From the NCBI RefSeq assembly GCF_004368405.1, contig NZ_SBJH01000046.1, forward strand, positions 54,653 through 118,652: a stretch of DNA of 64,000 nucleotides, read 5' to 3'. Position numbers and translations under genes: made by a program. Shown in pieces: positions 1 to 8,289 of the stretch. How positions within the stretch are numbered: position 1 is the stretch's first letter; each line of letters starts with the position of its first letter. Under the pieces are notes generated by a model. The model worked only from the letters and a program-made list of their open reading frames with translations. It ran no database searches and was not told the origin of the DNA. Origin of the DNA: Olivibacter sp. XZL3. GTDB lineage: Bacteria > Bacteroidota > Bacteroidia > Sphingobacteriales > Sphingobacteriaceae.

Positions 1-87
1 GAGATATCTCGATTCCGTTACATTACACTCGATATGACGTTGGAGGCCTTTTTAGACACCCTCAAAATATCAAGGGTTGAAAAGTGA
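1..87 (+). other. possible 3' end of an upstream gene
   Basis: Frame 1 is open from the window edge to a TGA at 85-87 and would end in the residues ISRVEK. A second open frame (frame 3) ends at a TGA at 78-80. I cannot tell which is real and do not recognise either tail. The usual partner of cydB is cydA, but neither tail is convincing as CydA. Confidence 0.25.
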
Positions 88-147
88 ATTATTTTAAATG
101 CGGCTGAAAGCTAATCTCCGACAACTGACGGCCAAAAACGAAAAATA

Positions 148-1161
148 ATGTTATATATAGTCATTGCATTTCTGTGGACCTCCATTTGGCTGTATCTCCT
201 CTTGGGAGGCGCGGATTTTGGCGCCGGGATTATTGAATTAATAAGTAAAAGCGAGCATAAAAATAAAACGCGGCACACCATGTATCGTGTTATCGGACCG
301 ATTTGGGAGGCCAACCACATGTGGCTTATTATTGCCATCGTTATACTTTTTGTTGGATTTCCAAAAATCTATACCACCATGTCCATCTTTATTCATATTC
401 CATTGACAGCTATGCTATTGGGTATTATCGCTCGTGGAACCGCTTTTGTTTTTCGTAATTACGACGCCGTTGAAGATCGTATGCAGGAGGTATATAACCG
501 AATCTTTGTTTATTCAAGTGCTATTACGCCCTTTTTCCTCGGCATCATTGCAGCAAGTACCGTGAGCCGGAAAATTGATGTGCAAGCTACAGATTTTTTG
601 TCGGCCTATGTCTATAGTTGGTTAAATGGGTTCGGAATAGCAGTCGGACTTTTCACAATATGTATTTGCGGGTTCTTGGCCGCTATCTATATTATCGGCG
701 AAGTGCATTCGCCGGCTGACAAACAGCACTTTATTGGTATAGCTAAAAAAATGATTGTAGCGGCCTTTGTTGCCGGGGGACTCGTTTTTATTGCCGCACA
801 CTATGAGCATGTACCTTTATTGGATTGGATCTTTGGACATTGGATAGGTTCATTAGCCATTGGAGCAGCAAGTATTTCTTTAATATTCTTGTGGATATCA
901 TTAAATAAAAGTCAAGCTATCTTCATTAGGATATTGGCAGGTTTTCAAACCAGCATGATTTTGTTGGCCGCGACTTACATTCATTTTCCCAAGATTATAC
1001 TCTTAAAAGATGGAGCATCTTTATCCCTGATCGAAGATGCTGGCTCAGATAAAACAATAGAAGCTTTGGCTTGGGCGTTGCTGTTAGGAAGTATCTTTAT
1101 TTTGCCGGCCTTGTTTTATCTAATTTATAGCTTTGAAAAGAAAAAGGGAATCGCTCATTGA
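148..1161 (+). CDS. cydB: cytochrome bd ubiquinol oxidase subunit II
   Basis: This 337-residue, very hydrophobic protein is CydB, the structural subunit that pairs with CydA in the cytochrome bd quinol oxidase of the inner membrane. The family hallmarks are the N-terminal GGADFGAG motif at about residues 20-27 and GPIWEANHMWLI at about 50-61. About eight or nine membrane helices follow to a short basic tail (EKKKGIAH). The length is typical of the shorter CydB proteins. The start is the first ATG before the first helix, with no Shine-Dalgarno, as is usual in Bacteroidota. CydA should lie just left of the window; only 147 bases are visible, so this is unproven. A strong hairpin closes the gene. 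Confidence 0.95.
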   Translation: MLYIVIAFLWTSIWLYLLLGGADFGAGIIELISKSEHKNKTRHTMYRVIGPIWEANHMWLIIAIVILFVGFPKIYTTMSIFIHIPLTAMLLGIIARGTAFVFRNYDAVEDRMQEVYNRIFVYSSAITPFFLGIIAASTVSRKIDVQATDFLSAYVYSWLNGFGIAVGLFTICICGFLAAIYIIGEVHSPADKQHFIGIAKKMIVAAFVAGGLVFIAAHYEHVPLLDWIFGHWIGSLAIGAASISLIFLWISLNKSQAIFIRILAGFQTSMILLAATYIHFPKIILLKDGASLSLIEDAGSDKTIEALAWALLLGSIFILPALFYLIYSFEKKKGIAH

Positions 1162-1200
1162 AAACACGACCGCCAGCGGGTTCTGTTGGCGGTCGTGTTT
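1162..1200. terminator. bidirectional intrinsic terminator
   Basis: A perfect 14-bp stem (AAACACGACCGCCA paired with TGGCGGTCGTGTTT) with an 11-nt loop starts at the cydB stop and runs into a T tract on the + strand. The A-rich left side gives a T tract on the - strand. It separates the convergent cydB and TonB-receptor genes and can serve both. Confidence 0.85.
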
Positions 1201-1203
1201 TTT

Positions 1204-3591
1204 CTAAAAACTATACGCCACCGTTAACCTGTAATTCCTTGGAGCTTCCGTCTGCCAGTAATAACTGCTCAACCAATCATAATACGAACCGCTGAATAAG
1301 TATTTGTCGAAAATATTAAAGGCGTTGGCGGTTATGCGCATTTTCTTTCCTTCCCAAAATATTCCGCCATCTACCTTGTGATAATCCGGCAGTCTACGCT
1401 GCCCTTCTCCCCAATTGTCGGTTGCGCGATCCAGCAATCCGGTATAACCGGCTGATAAACCGACGCCATTTAGGGCTTTAACTGGCAATTTGTAATTTAT
1501 CCATCCGTTAATCACGTGCTTAGAGAAACCAGGCATCACTTGCCCTACAGTGACACTTGTTACGCCCGGAGTCACTTTGTTAACTTTTGAATCAGTATAC
1601 GCATAGTTCGCAATGAGACTCAAGTTAGCACCAATGCTTCCTCTCGCATCAAACTCAAAACCTTGGGCCTTCTTCTGCCCAAGCACGATACTTGTAGGGT
1701 TGGTAGGTGTACTGTTCGGGCCCGTAGTAAGTTCATTGTTTTTCAGTATCCTGTAAACAGACAATGTCGTATTTAAGTTACCATCAAACCACTCGTTCTT
1801 GACACCAAATTCAGTATTATTTCCTGTAATCGGCTTTACTTTATCCCCATTTTCAATAGTTCCTGATGCACTTTGCGGAACAAAAGCTTGATCATAAACA
1901 GCGTAAACAGAAGCACTTTGAGTAATCGAATAGCTTAGTCCTAAACGCGGTGTGAAGCGTTTAGCTTCGTCGGCGCTTTCACCATAATATTGACGTACAT
2001 AAGTGTAACGTCCTGCTAAAGTCACTCTTAGTTTATTCTCAAGGAAACCTAATTCATCTTGAAAATACAATCCCGTGTAGCGCTGGCCCTGCAATCCACC
2101 TGCTGCTAAAGCCCTAGCCTCTAAACTGGTGTTCCGATCAAAATTTGGTAATCCATTACTAGGTATCCCGTAAGAAGGATTAAGTGGATCAAAATACAAG
2201 GTGGCACTATCACGGTCTAAATCATGGGATTGCCCCCAGTCGGCAATATAAGTCTTCTTCCCCATATCAATACCGGCAAGAATACGGTGCCGAACCGGAC
2301 CCGTCTCCACGTCTCCGTTTACAAAAACCTGTCCCAGCCCCATACGGCCTTGAGCGTCCCAGATACCGACATTCCTAATCACCGTTCTATCAGCATTGAC
2401 CTTTGAAGGCCAAGAACTATATCCCACTTGATCGTAAAAGAAATAGGATCCCTGCGCAGTTAATCGCCAATGGTCGTTAAACTTATGCTCCAGTGTAAGG
2501 AATAAACTGTGATCATCGATGTTGGTGGGCGGAATACCAGGATTAGTCATTGTAAAATCAACCGGTAGTGTGGCATAACCGCCCAACTCCGGTCCAAACA
2601 CATAATAAGATCCTACTTCCGACATTCGTACATGTTGCAACGTGTATTCAGCTGTTAATTTGGTTTGCTCGTCCACTTGATAAGATATGACAGGCGCGAT
2701 GCTATATCGGTCGTTATACTCATAGGGGCGGTGTGAGGCTTTATTCTGGCCCATAACATTCAGTCTGTACAGAACTTTCCCGTCTTTACTTAATTTCCCG
2801 TCTAAATCGAGGGTTCCTCTAAATAAACCAAAGCTGCCCAGCGTAACGCTTACTTCACCTTTCGTAATACCTGTCGGCTTTTTAGTAACAACGTTATACA
2901 ATCCGCTAGGATCTCCGTTAGCCAACATAAAACCGGCAGGCCCTTTAACAAATTCTATATGATCTACAAAGCTCATGTCTTCCGTTAGTGGCCCCCAATA
3001 AGACCCAACCACATTGAATCCATTTCTGAATGCTTGGATCTGCGATCCGCGCATATTGATGTTCGCATATAAATCCCCCCAATGCTCTAACCGGACTGCG
3101 CCACTGACATTACGAATTAGCCCATCGCTCATGCTGACGACCTGTTGGTCTGCCAGCACCTTATTGGTTACGACTTGAACATTTTGCGGAATTTCTAATA
3201 AGGGTTCGTTCAAGCGCAAGCTTGTAGAGGTGGTATCTACCTTATATTGTTTCTTACGGCTAGAAATAATCACTTCTTGGAGCTGTTCATTCGTTGCTTG
3301 CACCAAAAAATCTTCGATAAGTTCTTTTCCATCGAAGTGAATGAGCCGTTCTTGTTTTTGAATGCCAATAGCTGATAAAACCAGCGTATGCTCGCCCGCT
3401 TTAACGCCTTGGATCTCATAAGCTCCTTTACTGTTTGTTTTTCCGCCGATTCGAGTACCCTTAATCCACAGGGATACGCCTACTGCCGGCTCGTTCGACT
3501 GGTTGAGTACCGTCCCTTTAATTTGCGCATGAGCCAAATGTCCACATATGCTCAATATTACAACTAAGCTGAATGATTGTCGCTTTTTCAC
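1204..3591 (-). CDS. TonB-dependent siderophore receptor
   Basis: This is an outer-membrane, TonB-gated receptor of the ferric-siderophore class, 795 residues from the start chosen here. After a signal peptide ending HLAHA-Q comes a carboxypeptidase-regulatory-like domain (about 25-105, beginning IKGTVLNQ), common on Bacteroidota receptors. A plug domain follows (about 120-240, with PQNVQVV, NMRGSQIQAFRNGF and VKGPAGFMLANGDPSGLYNVVT) and then a beta barrel ending in YRLTVAYSF with a terminal Phe. I start at the GTG at 3591 (MKKRQSFSLVV), which places a normal signal peptide at the N-terminus. The ATG at 3657 lies inside the likely promoter and would add 22 non-signal-like residues. The siderophore is not predictable. 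No FecR/sigma partner is adjacent. Confidence 0.93.
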   Translation of the reverse strand: MKKRQSFSLVVILSICGHLAHAQIKGTVLNQSNEPAVGVSLWIKGTRIGGKTNSKGAYEIQGVKAGEHTLVLSAIGIQKQERLIHFDGKELIEDFLVQATNEQLQEVIISSRKKQYKVDTTSTSLRLNEPLLEIPQNVQVVTNKVLADQQVVSMSDGLIRNVSGAVRLEHWGDLYANINMRGSQIQAFRNGFNVVGSYWGPLTEDMSFVDHIEFVKGPAGFMLANGDPSGLYNVVTKKPTGITKGEVSVTLGSFGLFRGTLDLDGKLSKDGKVLYRLNVMGQNKASHRPYEYNDRYSIAPVISYQVDEQTKLTAEYTLQHVRMSEVGSYYVFGPELGGYATLPVDFTMTNPGIPPTNIDDHSLFLTLEHKFNDHWRLTAQGSYFFYDQVGYSSWPSKVNADRTVIRNVGIWDAQGRMGLGQVFVNGDVETGPVRHRILAGIDMGKKTYIADWGQSHDLDRDSATLYFDPLNPSYGIPSNGLPNFDRNTSLEARALAAGGLQGQRYTGLYFQDELGFLENKLRVTLAGRYTYVRQYYGESADEAKRFTPRLGLSYSITQSASVYAVYDQAFVPQSASGTIENGDKVKPITGNNTEFGVKNEWFDGNLNTTLSVYRILKNNELTTGPNSTPTNPTSIVLGQKKAQGFEFDARGSIGANLSLIANYAYTDSKVNKVTPGVTSVTVGQVMPGFSKHVINGWINYKLPVKALNGVGLSAGYTGLLDRATDNWGEGQRRLPDYHKVDGGIFWEGKKMRITANAFNIFDKYLFSGSYYDWLSSYYWQTEAPRNYRLTVAYSF

Positions 3592-3626
3592 TTTATTTAG
3601 AATAAATCTAGTTAACAAATCTTGCA

Positions 3627-3657
3627 CAAACGTACAATTTGTTTCAAAACCTGTCAA
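3627..3657 (-). promoter_or_regulatory. Bacteroidota-type promoter of the TonB receptor
   Basis: Read on the - strand there is a TTG (3657-3655), 20 bases, then TACGTTTG (3634-3627). This matches the Bacteroidota -33/-7 pattern TTG-N19-21-TAnnTTTG. It sits 36 bases upstream of the GTG at 3591 and overlaps the alternative ATG at 3657, so it argues for the downstream start. Confidence 0.6.
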
Positions 3658-3730
3658 TGTTTTTTTAGACTTATTTTAATAAGGTATGTATTAATTGGTC
3701 AGCCGCTGTTAAAGTGCCATTAACGGCATC

Positions 3731-3762
3731 TGGGCTCAGCGACGATCAAAACGCTGAGCCCA
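3731..3762. terminator. hairpin downstream of the AAA+ gene
   Basis: A perfect 11-bp stem (TGGGCTCAGCG paired with CGCTGAGCCCA) with a 10-nt loop lies 27 bases beyond the stop of the AAA+ gene. It has no T tract on either side, so terminator is only the most likely reading; a 3' stabilising hairpin is possible. Confidence 0.4.
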
Positions 3763-3788
3763 TCCAACTGCTTTAAGGCCTGCCTCTT

Positions 3789-5285
3789 CTATCTAAAATC
3801 CTCATCATCCAATTCATCCTCATCGTCCTGCTCGAATGATGAATTGAAAAGACTACCGAACATATCCGAGAAGGCGAAGCCGCCGCTTAAAATGTTCTTG
3901 CTCAGCTGGGAGTACTCTGCTAATCCGTGTAAAACAAACTCCATTAACAATAGTGTCTGATTATCACTTAACTTTTTATGAAACTCTTTAACCACTGAAC
4001 GCAACCCGGGGACGTGATTCAAAATTGCCGCATATTCTTCGGCAGATAAGGCCTCATTTATATCCAGCTTATTACCTGCGGTAAACCAGTCGACGATATC
4101 CTGATACGGATTTTTGGCTTTGGTCTTTTTTAACTTCTCGGGATCTGGAAAATACTGGATAAACAAGGTTTTAATGGCACTGCTAATGAGCTTGTTCGCT
4201 ACATGAATCGGGCCCTCTAATTCGCCTTCGTATACCAATTCTATTTTTCCGGTAATCGCCGGGACGATCCCCGCGAGATCTGCAATTCGAACAAAGGTTT
4301 GCTCTTCATTAGAAAGAAGCATCCTCCGTTCGGCTGTACTTACTAAATTTTCGTAGGCAGAAATCGTTAGTCGCGCTGAAACACCCGATTTCTGATCGAT
4401 AAATTCGCTTTTCCGCGCTTCAAAGGCCACTTGTTCGATAAGATTCTTCAATAATCCGTCAACTTCAATAAAGCTTTTCTGTTGCGGCGAAAGCTTCGCT
4501 TCCTGAAAGGTAATGGCCCTTGAAACGTCAATGGTTTTCGGATAATGCGTTAAGATCTGGCTTTCAATTCGGTCCTTTAAGGGGGTCACAATTGAACCTC
4601 GATTCGTATAATCCTCCGGATTCGCCGTAAAAACAAACTGTATATCCAAGGGCAATCGCAATTTAAACCCTCTAATTTGAATATCCTTTTCCTGCAGCAT
4701 GTTAAAAAGCGCCACCTGTATTCTCGCCTGTAAATCGGGCAATTCATTAATCACAAAAATTCCGCGATGGGCCCGGGGTATTAATCCAAAATGTATCACC
4801 CGCTCATCATTATAGGTTAGCTTCAAAGTCGCCGCTTTAATCGGGTCTACATCGCCTACCAAATCGGCCACCGTCACATCTGGTGTTGCCAATTTTTCCG
4901 TATAGCGTTCCGATCGGTGTAGCCATGCTATGGGCGTGTCATCCCCTTTCGCTTCTATTTCACTCTTGGCATACCAAGAAATCGGATGAAGCGGGTCATC
5001 AAATATCTCACTACCGGCCACGTAGGGTATGTATTCGTCTAAAAGGTTGACCATTAACCGGGCAATACGCGTCTTCGCTTGTCCACGTAAGCCCAATAAG
5101 AGAATATTATGCCGCGAAAGAATGGCTGTTTGCAGCTCTGGGATAACCGTCTCATCATATCCCAAAACCCCTTCAAAGCCCTCTTCTTTGCCTTTTAGTT
5201 GTTTTATCAGATTTTCACGCAATTCTTCTTTAACCGACCTGCTTTTGTACCCTGATGCTTTTAACTCCCCTAATGTTTTGATCAT
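3789..5285 (-). CDS. MoxR/ChlI-like AAA+ ATPase paired with a VWA protein
   Basis: This 498-residue protein is an AAA+ ATPase of the magnesium-chelatase/MoxR kind. The P-loop is at about residues 64-73 (GLRGQAKTR) and the Walker B strand is GIFVINELPDL near 172-182. Walker B carries Asn-Glu where Asp-Glu is usual, and the loop is GxxGxAKT rather than GxxGxGKT. Arginine-rich sensor regions (TPLKDRIES, ARLTISAYENL) follow. An acidic tail ends EQDDEDELDDEDFR. The VWA gene sits immediately upstream on the same strand, so the two probably form one operon and one AAA+-VWA complex, as MoxR-VWA and ChlI-ChlD pairs do. The target is unknown. Chlorophyll or cobalamin chelation is not indicated by any neighbour. 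Confidence 0.85.
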   Translation of the reverse strand: MIKTLGELKASGYKSRSVKEELRENLIKQLKGKEEGFEGVLGYDETVIPELQTAILSRHNILLLGLRGQAKTRIARLMVNLLDEYIPYVAGSEIFDDPLHPISWYAKSEIEAKGDDTPIAWLHRSERYTEKLATPDVTVADLVGDVDPIKAATLKLTYNDERVIHFGLIPRAHRGIFVINELPDLQARIQVALFNMLQEKDIQIRGFKLRLPLDIQFVFTANPEDYTNRGSIVTPLKDRIESQILTHYPKTIDVSRAITFQEAKLSPQQKSFIEVDGLLKNLIEQVAFEARKSEFIDQKSGVSARLTISAYENLVSTAERRMLLSNEEQTFVRIADLAGIVPAITGKIELVYEGELEGPIHVANKLISSAIKTLFIQYFPDPEKLKKTKAKNPYQDIVDWFTAGNKLDINEALSAEEYAAILNHVPGLRSVVKEFHKKLSDNQTLLLMEFVLHGLAEYSQLSKNILSGGFAFSDMFGSLFNSSFEQDDEDELDDEDFR

Positions 5286-5363
5286 ATTTCTATTGTTAGC
5301 TATCAGCCGTCGGCTTTCAGCTTTCGGCTGATTTAATTCGTATAAAGTTTATTAGCAGGCTAT
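5286..5363. repeat. short intergenic low-complexity repeat
   Basis: The spacer holds repeated TCAGC/GGCTGA words (AGCTATCAGCCGTCGGCT, then TTCAGCTTTCGGCTGAT). Related words recur at 95-125, 6573-6596 and 15858-15882. They can fold into small hairpins. No coding potential was seen. Confidence 0.4.
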
Positions 5364-6461
5364 CTACCTCACCGTTCTTCTTCTATTTCTGATGTAGTCC
5401 TCGAAAATATACTCACCCAAACCATTCAGTGAACTGTAAAAAGCTTTACCTCCATTAACTTGGGTAAACTGCCTCACAAACTGTTGTAAATAAGGGTCGC
5501 GGGCAATCATAAAAGTCGTAATAGGTATTTTTAGCCGTTTACATTGAGCAGCCATAGTAAGCGTTTTATTAATCACTTTGCGATCCAAGCCCATGCTGTT
5601 TTTATAATACCTTCCGTTCTCTTTGAGACAGGTAGGCTTACCGTCCGTAATCATGAAGATCTGCTTGTTATGGGTCTTTCGTCTACGTAACAAATCGGTT
5701 GCAAGTTCCAGGCCTGCATAGGTGTTGGTATGGTAAGGCCCTACCTGCAAATAGGGTAAGTCTTTCAATGTGATAGGCCACGCATCATTCCCGAACACAA
5801 CAATATCGAGTGTATCTTTTGGGTATTTCGTTCGGATTAACTCAGCCAAGGCCATCGCCACTTTCTTTGCGGGAGTAATCCGATCTTCACCATATAAAAT
5901 CATACTGTGCGATATATCAATCATCAATACCGTTGAAGTAAGCGTCTTATAATCCCTTTCTTCCACTTCCAAATCCCGCTCAGTTAACGTAAAATTCTGT
6001 AGTCCATGATTGATCTGCGCATTATGAATAGACGCTGTCATATCAATTTGATCAAGGCTATCTCCATACTGATACTCCCTGCGATCAGCATTTTTTTCTT
6101 CGCCTACCCCACTGCGATTGCTTCCGTGATTTCCCTTACCCGACTTCTTTAGTTTTCCGAAGATCTCTTCCAGGGCCGACTGACGGATGGTTTGTTCCGT
6201 TTTTGCCGTAATCTGAAAAGTGCCATCTGTCGGGTTCTCTTGGATGTACCCTTTATTTTTAAGGTCATCGATAAAATCTCCCATTCCATAAGTATCGTCT
6301 GTCAGATTGTATTGCTTATCCAACTCATTCATCCAGGCCAAGGCTTCAGCAGCATCGCCCGCGGTGTAATTTAGTAGTTGACTAAACAATTTTAACAGAT
6401 TATCGAAGCCCCCTTTTGGCATCTCCGTAGGGAGGAATTCGGAAAAACGGAATCCTCTCAT
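5364..6461 (-). CDS. VWA-domain protein, partner of the AAA+ ATPase
   Basis: This 365-residue cytosolic protein (no signal peptide or membrane helix) has a helical N-terminal half and a C-terminal von Willebrand A domain from about residue 175. The metal-binding MIDAS site is visible: DISHS at about 183-187, the Thr in HTNTYAG, and DGKP in FMITDGKPTC. A charged linker around 105-135 (GKGNHGSNRSGVGEEKNADRR split by short turns) joins the halves. It lies 78 bases upstream of the AAA+ gene on the same strand. By analogy with other MoxR-VWA pairs the VWA protein would bind the substrate or cofactor complex remodelled by the ATPase; the substrate is not predictable. Domain call is firm, function is open. 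Confidence 0.85.
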   Translation of the reverse strand: MRGFRFSEFLPTEMPKGGFDNLLKLFSQLLNYTAGDAAEALAWMNELDKQYNLTDDTYGMGDFIDDLKNKGYIQENPTDGTFQITAKTEQTIRQSALEEIFGKLKKSGKGNHGSNRSGVGEEKNADRREYQYGDSLDQIDMTASIHNAQINHGLQNFTLTERDLEVEERDYKTLTSTVLMIDISHSMILYGEDRITPAKKVAMALAELIRTKYPKDTLDIVVFGNDAWPITLKDLPYLQVGPYHTNTYAGLELATDLLRRRKTHNKQIFMITDGKPTCLKENGRYYKNSMGLDRKVINKTLTMAAQCKRLKIPITTFMIARDPYLQQFVRQFTQVNGGKAFYSSLNGLGEYIFEDYIRNRRRTVR

Positions 6462-6632
6462 AGCTAACTCCCTTCTATTTTCTTAATAATATGAACGCTC
6501 AACCGAAGATAAAAGTTTCCGCGGAAATCATTTCTAAGCTCAAGGTCATTTTTAGCAAAGAGCCTTTAGAAATCAGCCTTCCGTTATCAGCTTACTCAAA
6601 ATTGATCCGATAGCCAATTTCTGAAAGCGCGC

Positions 6633-7676
6633 TTACAGCTTCACCACACCGCCACTATTCGCACTTTCAATAGCCGCCTCAATCAGCTTCATGGTTTGCA
6701 CCCCTTCTGCTGCAGTGACCGGCTCCGGTAGATCGCTGACAATCGCCTGGTAAACGCCTTCATAAAAATCAAGGTAATTACCCTTTTCAGAAGGGGCGCG
6801 CTCTCTAAAGGCTTTATCATCGCGCTCGGCATGTAATACACCCCATTCGCTTTCAGGTTCTTCGCACCAGGTTTCTGCATTTGGCTTTTCTCCCGCCAAC
6901 AGTCGTTCCTCTTGCCTATCCGCACGGCTTTTCAGAAAAGACCCCGCCTTTCCGTGAACGATATAAGAAGGAGCCATTTCCCTTGCCAGAAAACCACCCT
7001 TTAAGCGCACTCTTTTGTCATCATAATAAAAAAGCAACTCAAAATAGTCGTTCACCTTCGAACCCGTCCGCATAATAGCCAGGTCGGCAAACAGTGCCTT
7101 CGGATAACCGAAGAGAAACAATGCCTGATCGATCATATGCGGACCGCGATCTCTTATCAAGCCCGCTGCAGGTGATGGCTCTTCCAAATGAGCTTTTGTA
7201 TTTAATTTAGGTAGATAAGCTTCATATGAAAAGGTGACTTCCACAATTTCGCCCAAAATACCCGACTCTACTATTTTCTTTACCGTTTTAAAGTCGCTAT
7301 CCCAACGCCGATTCTGAAAAACCGCCAGCTTAAGTCCGCGCTCTTTTGCCAGGGCTTCCAGCTCCATTGCTTCGTCCGCCGTTATGGTAAAAGCTTTTTC
7401 TACAACTGCATGTTTCCCAGCCTCCAACACCTGCCTTGTAAAATCGTAATGAGTGCCGGTGGGTGTGTTTACAATTACCAGTTCAATCGACTCATCTTCC
7501 AAGATAGCGTCAAGAGAAGGATAACTTGCTACTCCCGGGTAATCTTGTTGAATAAGCTTTTTGCTTCGTTCCCACGAACCTGCTAGTTCAAAGCCCGTAT
7601 GCAAATCAATAAAAGGTGCATGGAATACGCTTCCAGACATTCCATAAGATAATAACGCTGTTTTAATGGTACGCAT
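6633..7676 (-). CDS. Gfo/Idh/MocA-family oxidoreductase
   Basis: This 347-residue protein is an NAD(P)-dependent oxidoreductase of the Gfo/Idh/MocA family, closest in motifs to YdgJ/YvaA-type enzymes. The Rossmann start is ALLSYGMSGSVFHAPFI (residues about 7-23), followed by VIVNTPTGTH. The catalytic-Lys segment is VVEKAF at about 91-96, where many relatives have EKP. NRRWDSDF (about 121-128) is typical of this subgroup. Substrates in the family are sugars, inositols or related polyols; none can be assigned here. It is a single gene with a promoter-like box upstream and a 170-base spacer before the VWA gene. Confidence 0.9.
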   Translation of the reverse strand: MRTIKTALLSYGMSGSVFHAPFIDLHTGFELAGSWERSKKLIQQDYPGVASYPSLDAILEDESIELVIVNTPTGTHYDFTRQVLEAGKHAVVEKAFTITADEAMELEALAKERGLKLAVFQNRRWDSDFKTVKKIVESGILGEIVEVTFSYEAYLPKLNTKAHLEEPSPAAGLIRDRGPHMIDQALFLFGYPKALFADLAIMRTGSKVNDYFELLFYYDDKRVRLKGGFLAREMAPSYIVHGKAGSFLKSRADRQEERLLAGEKPNAETWCEEPESEWGVLHAERDDKAFRERAPSEKGNYLDFYEGVYQAIVSDLPEPVTAAEGVQTMKLIEAAIESANSGGVVKL

Positions 7677-7701
7677 CGATCATTCTATATTGGTTCTACT
7701 T

Positions 7702-7709
7702 CAAACCTA
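7702..7709 (-). promoter_or_regulatory. -7 box TAGGTTTG of the oxidoreductase gene
   Basis: On the - strand TAGGTTTG matches TAnnTTTG and lies 25 bases upstream of the ATG at 7676. I see no clear -33 TTG. Confidence 0.4.
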
Positions 7710-7762
7710 ATCTATTTTTCCGAATTTTCTATCCATTCTAAACAAATTAAATACGAATCAGT

Positions 7763-7770
7763 TATATTTG
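7763..7770 (+). promoter_or_regulatory. -7 box TATATTTG of the molybdenum hydroxylase operon
   Basis: TATATTTG matches the Bacteroidota -7 element and lies 39 bases before the small-subunit ATG. It implies a short leader for the two-gene operon. Confidence 0.45.
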
Positions 7771-7809
7771 AATGATCAGTACATGAATTTATCCCAATAT
7801 TTTGAATAA

Positions 7810-8289
7810 ATGCCCATGGATGCGATTAACCTAAAAGTAAACGGAAAAGATTATTCACTACGTGTAGCTCCTGACACCCCTCTCCTCTATGTATTACGAA
7901 ACAATTTGCAATTAAACGGACCAAAATACGGTTGCGGTATAGAAAGATGCGGTTCCTGTATGGTGCTGTTGGATGGTGTGGCGATGCCCTCCTGTAGGCG
8001 CCCGTGCGATTCACTTGAGCATGTGGCAATCACAACCCTCGAAGGAATCGGACAAGCACCACAGCTAGACGTTGTCCAAGAAGCGTTTATTGCTGAACAG
8101 GCTGCGCAATGTGGCTATTGCATTAACGGAATGATTATCGCGTCAAAAGCCTTGCTACAGAAAAATCCGGAACCCACGGAAAAAGAGATTCGAATCGCTT
8201 TAGAAAGAGTGTTGTGTCGCTGTGGCAGCCACACCCGCGTGATGCGTGCCGTTCGCCGAGCCTCACGTAAATTAAAAGCAGAAGCATGA
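7810..8289 (+). CDS. (2Fe-2S) small subunit of a molybdenum hydroxylase
   Basis: This 159-residue protein is the iron-sulfur subunit of an aldehyde/isoquinoline/xanthine dehydrogenase-type enzyme. The N-terminal plant-ferredoxin-like cluster ligands are in YGCGIERCGSCMVL (about 42-55, plus Cys in PSCRRPC), and the second cluster ligands are in CGYCINGM and CRCGSHTR. It passes electrons from the Mo centre to an outside acceptor. The gene overlaps the large subunit by four bases (ATGA), a sign of translational coupling. An in-frame ATG two codons later (7816) is an equally good start. There is no FAD subunit, as in the isoquinoline oxidoreductase group. Confidence 0.93.
   Translation: MPMDAINLKVNGKDYSLRVAPDTPLLYVLRNNLQLNGPKYGCGIERCGSCMVLLDGVAMPSCRRPCDSLEHVAITTLEGIGQAPQLDVVQEAFIAEQAAQCGYCINGMIIASKALLQKNPEPTEKEIRIALERVLCRCGSHTRVMRAVRRASRKLKAEA

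Noticed and set aside
3789-6461. Magnesium-chelatase for chlorophyll or cobalamin synthesis
   Set aside because: The ChlH-type large subunit and every porphyrin gene are missing, and the pair matches the general AAA+-VWA pattern instead.
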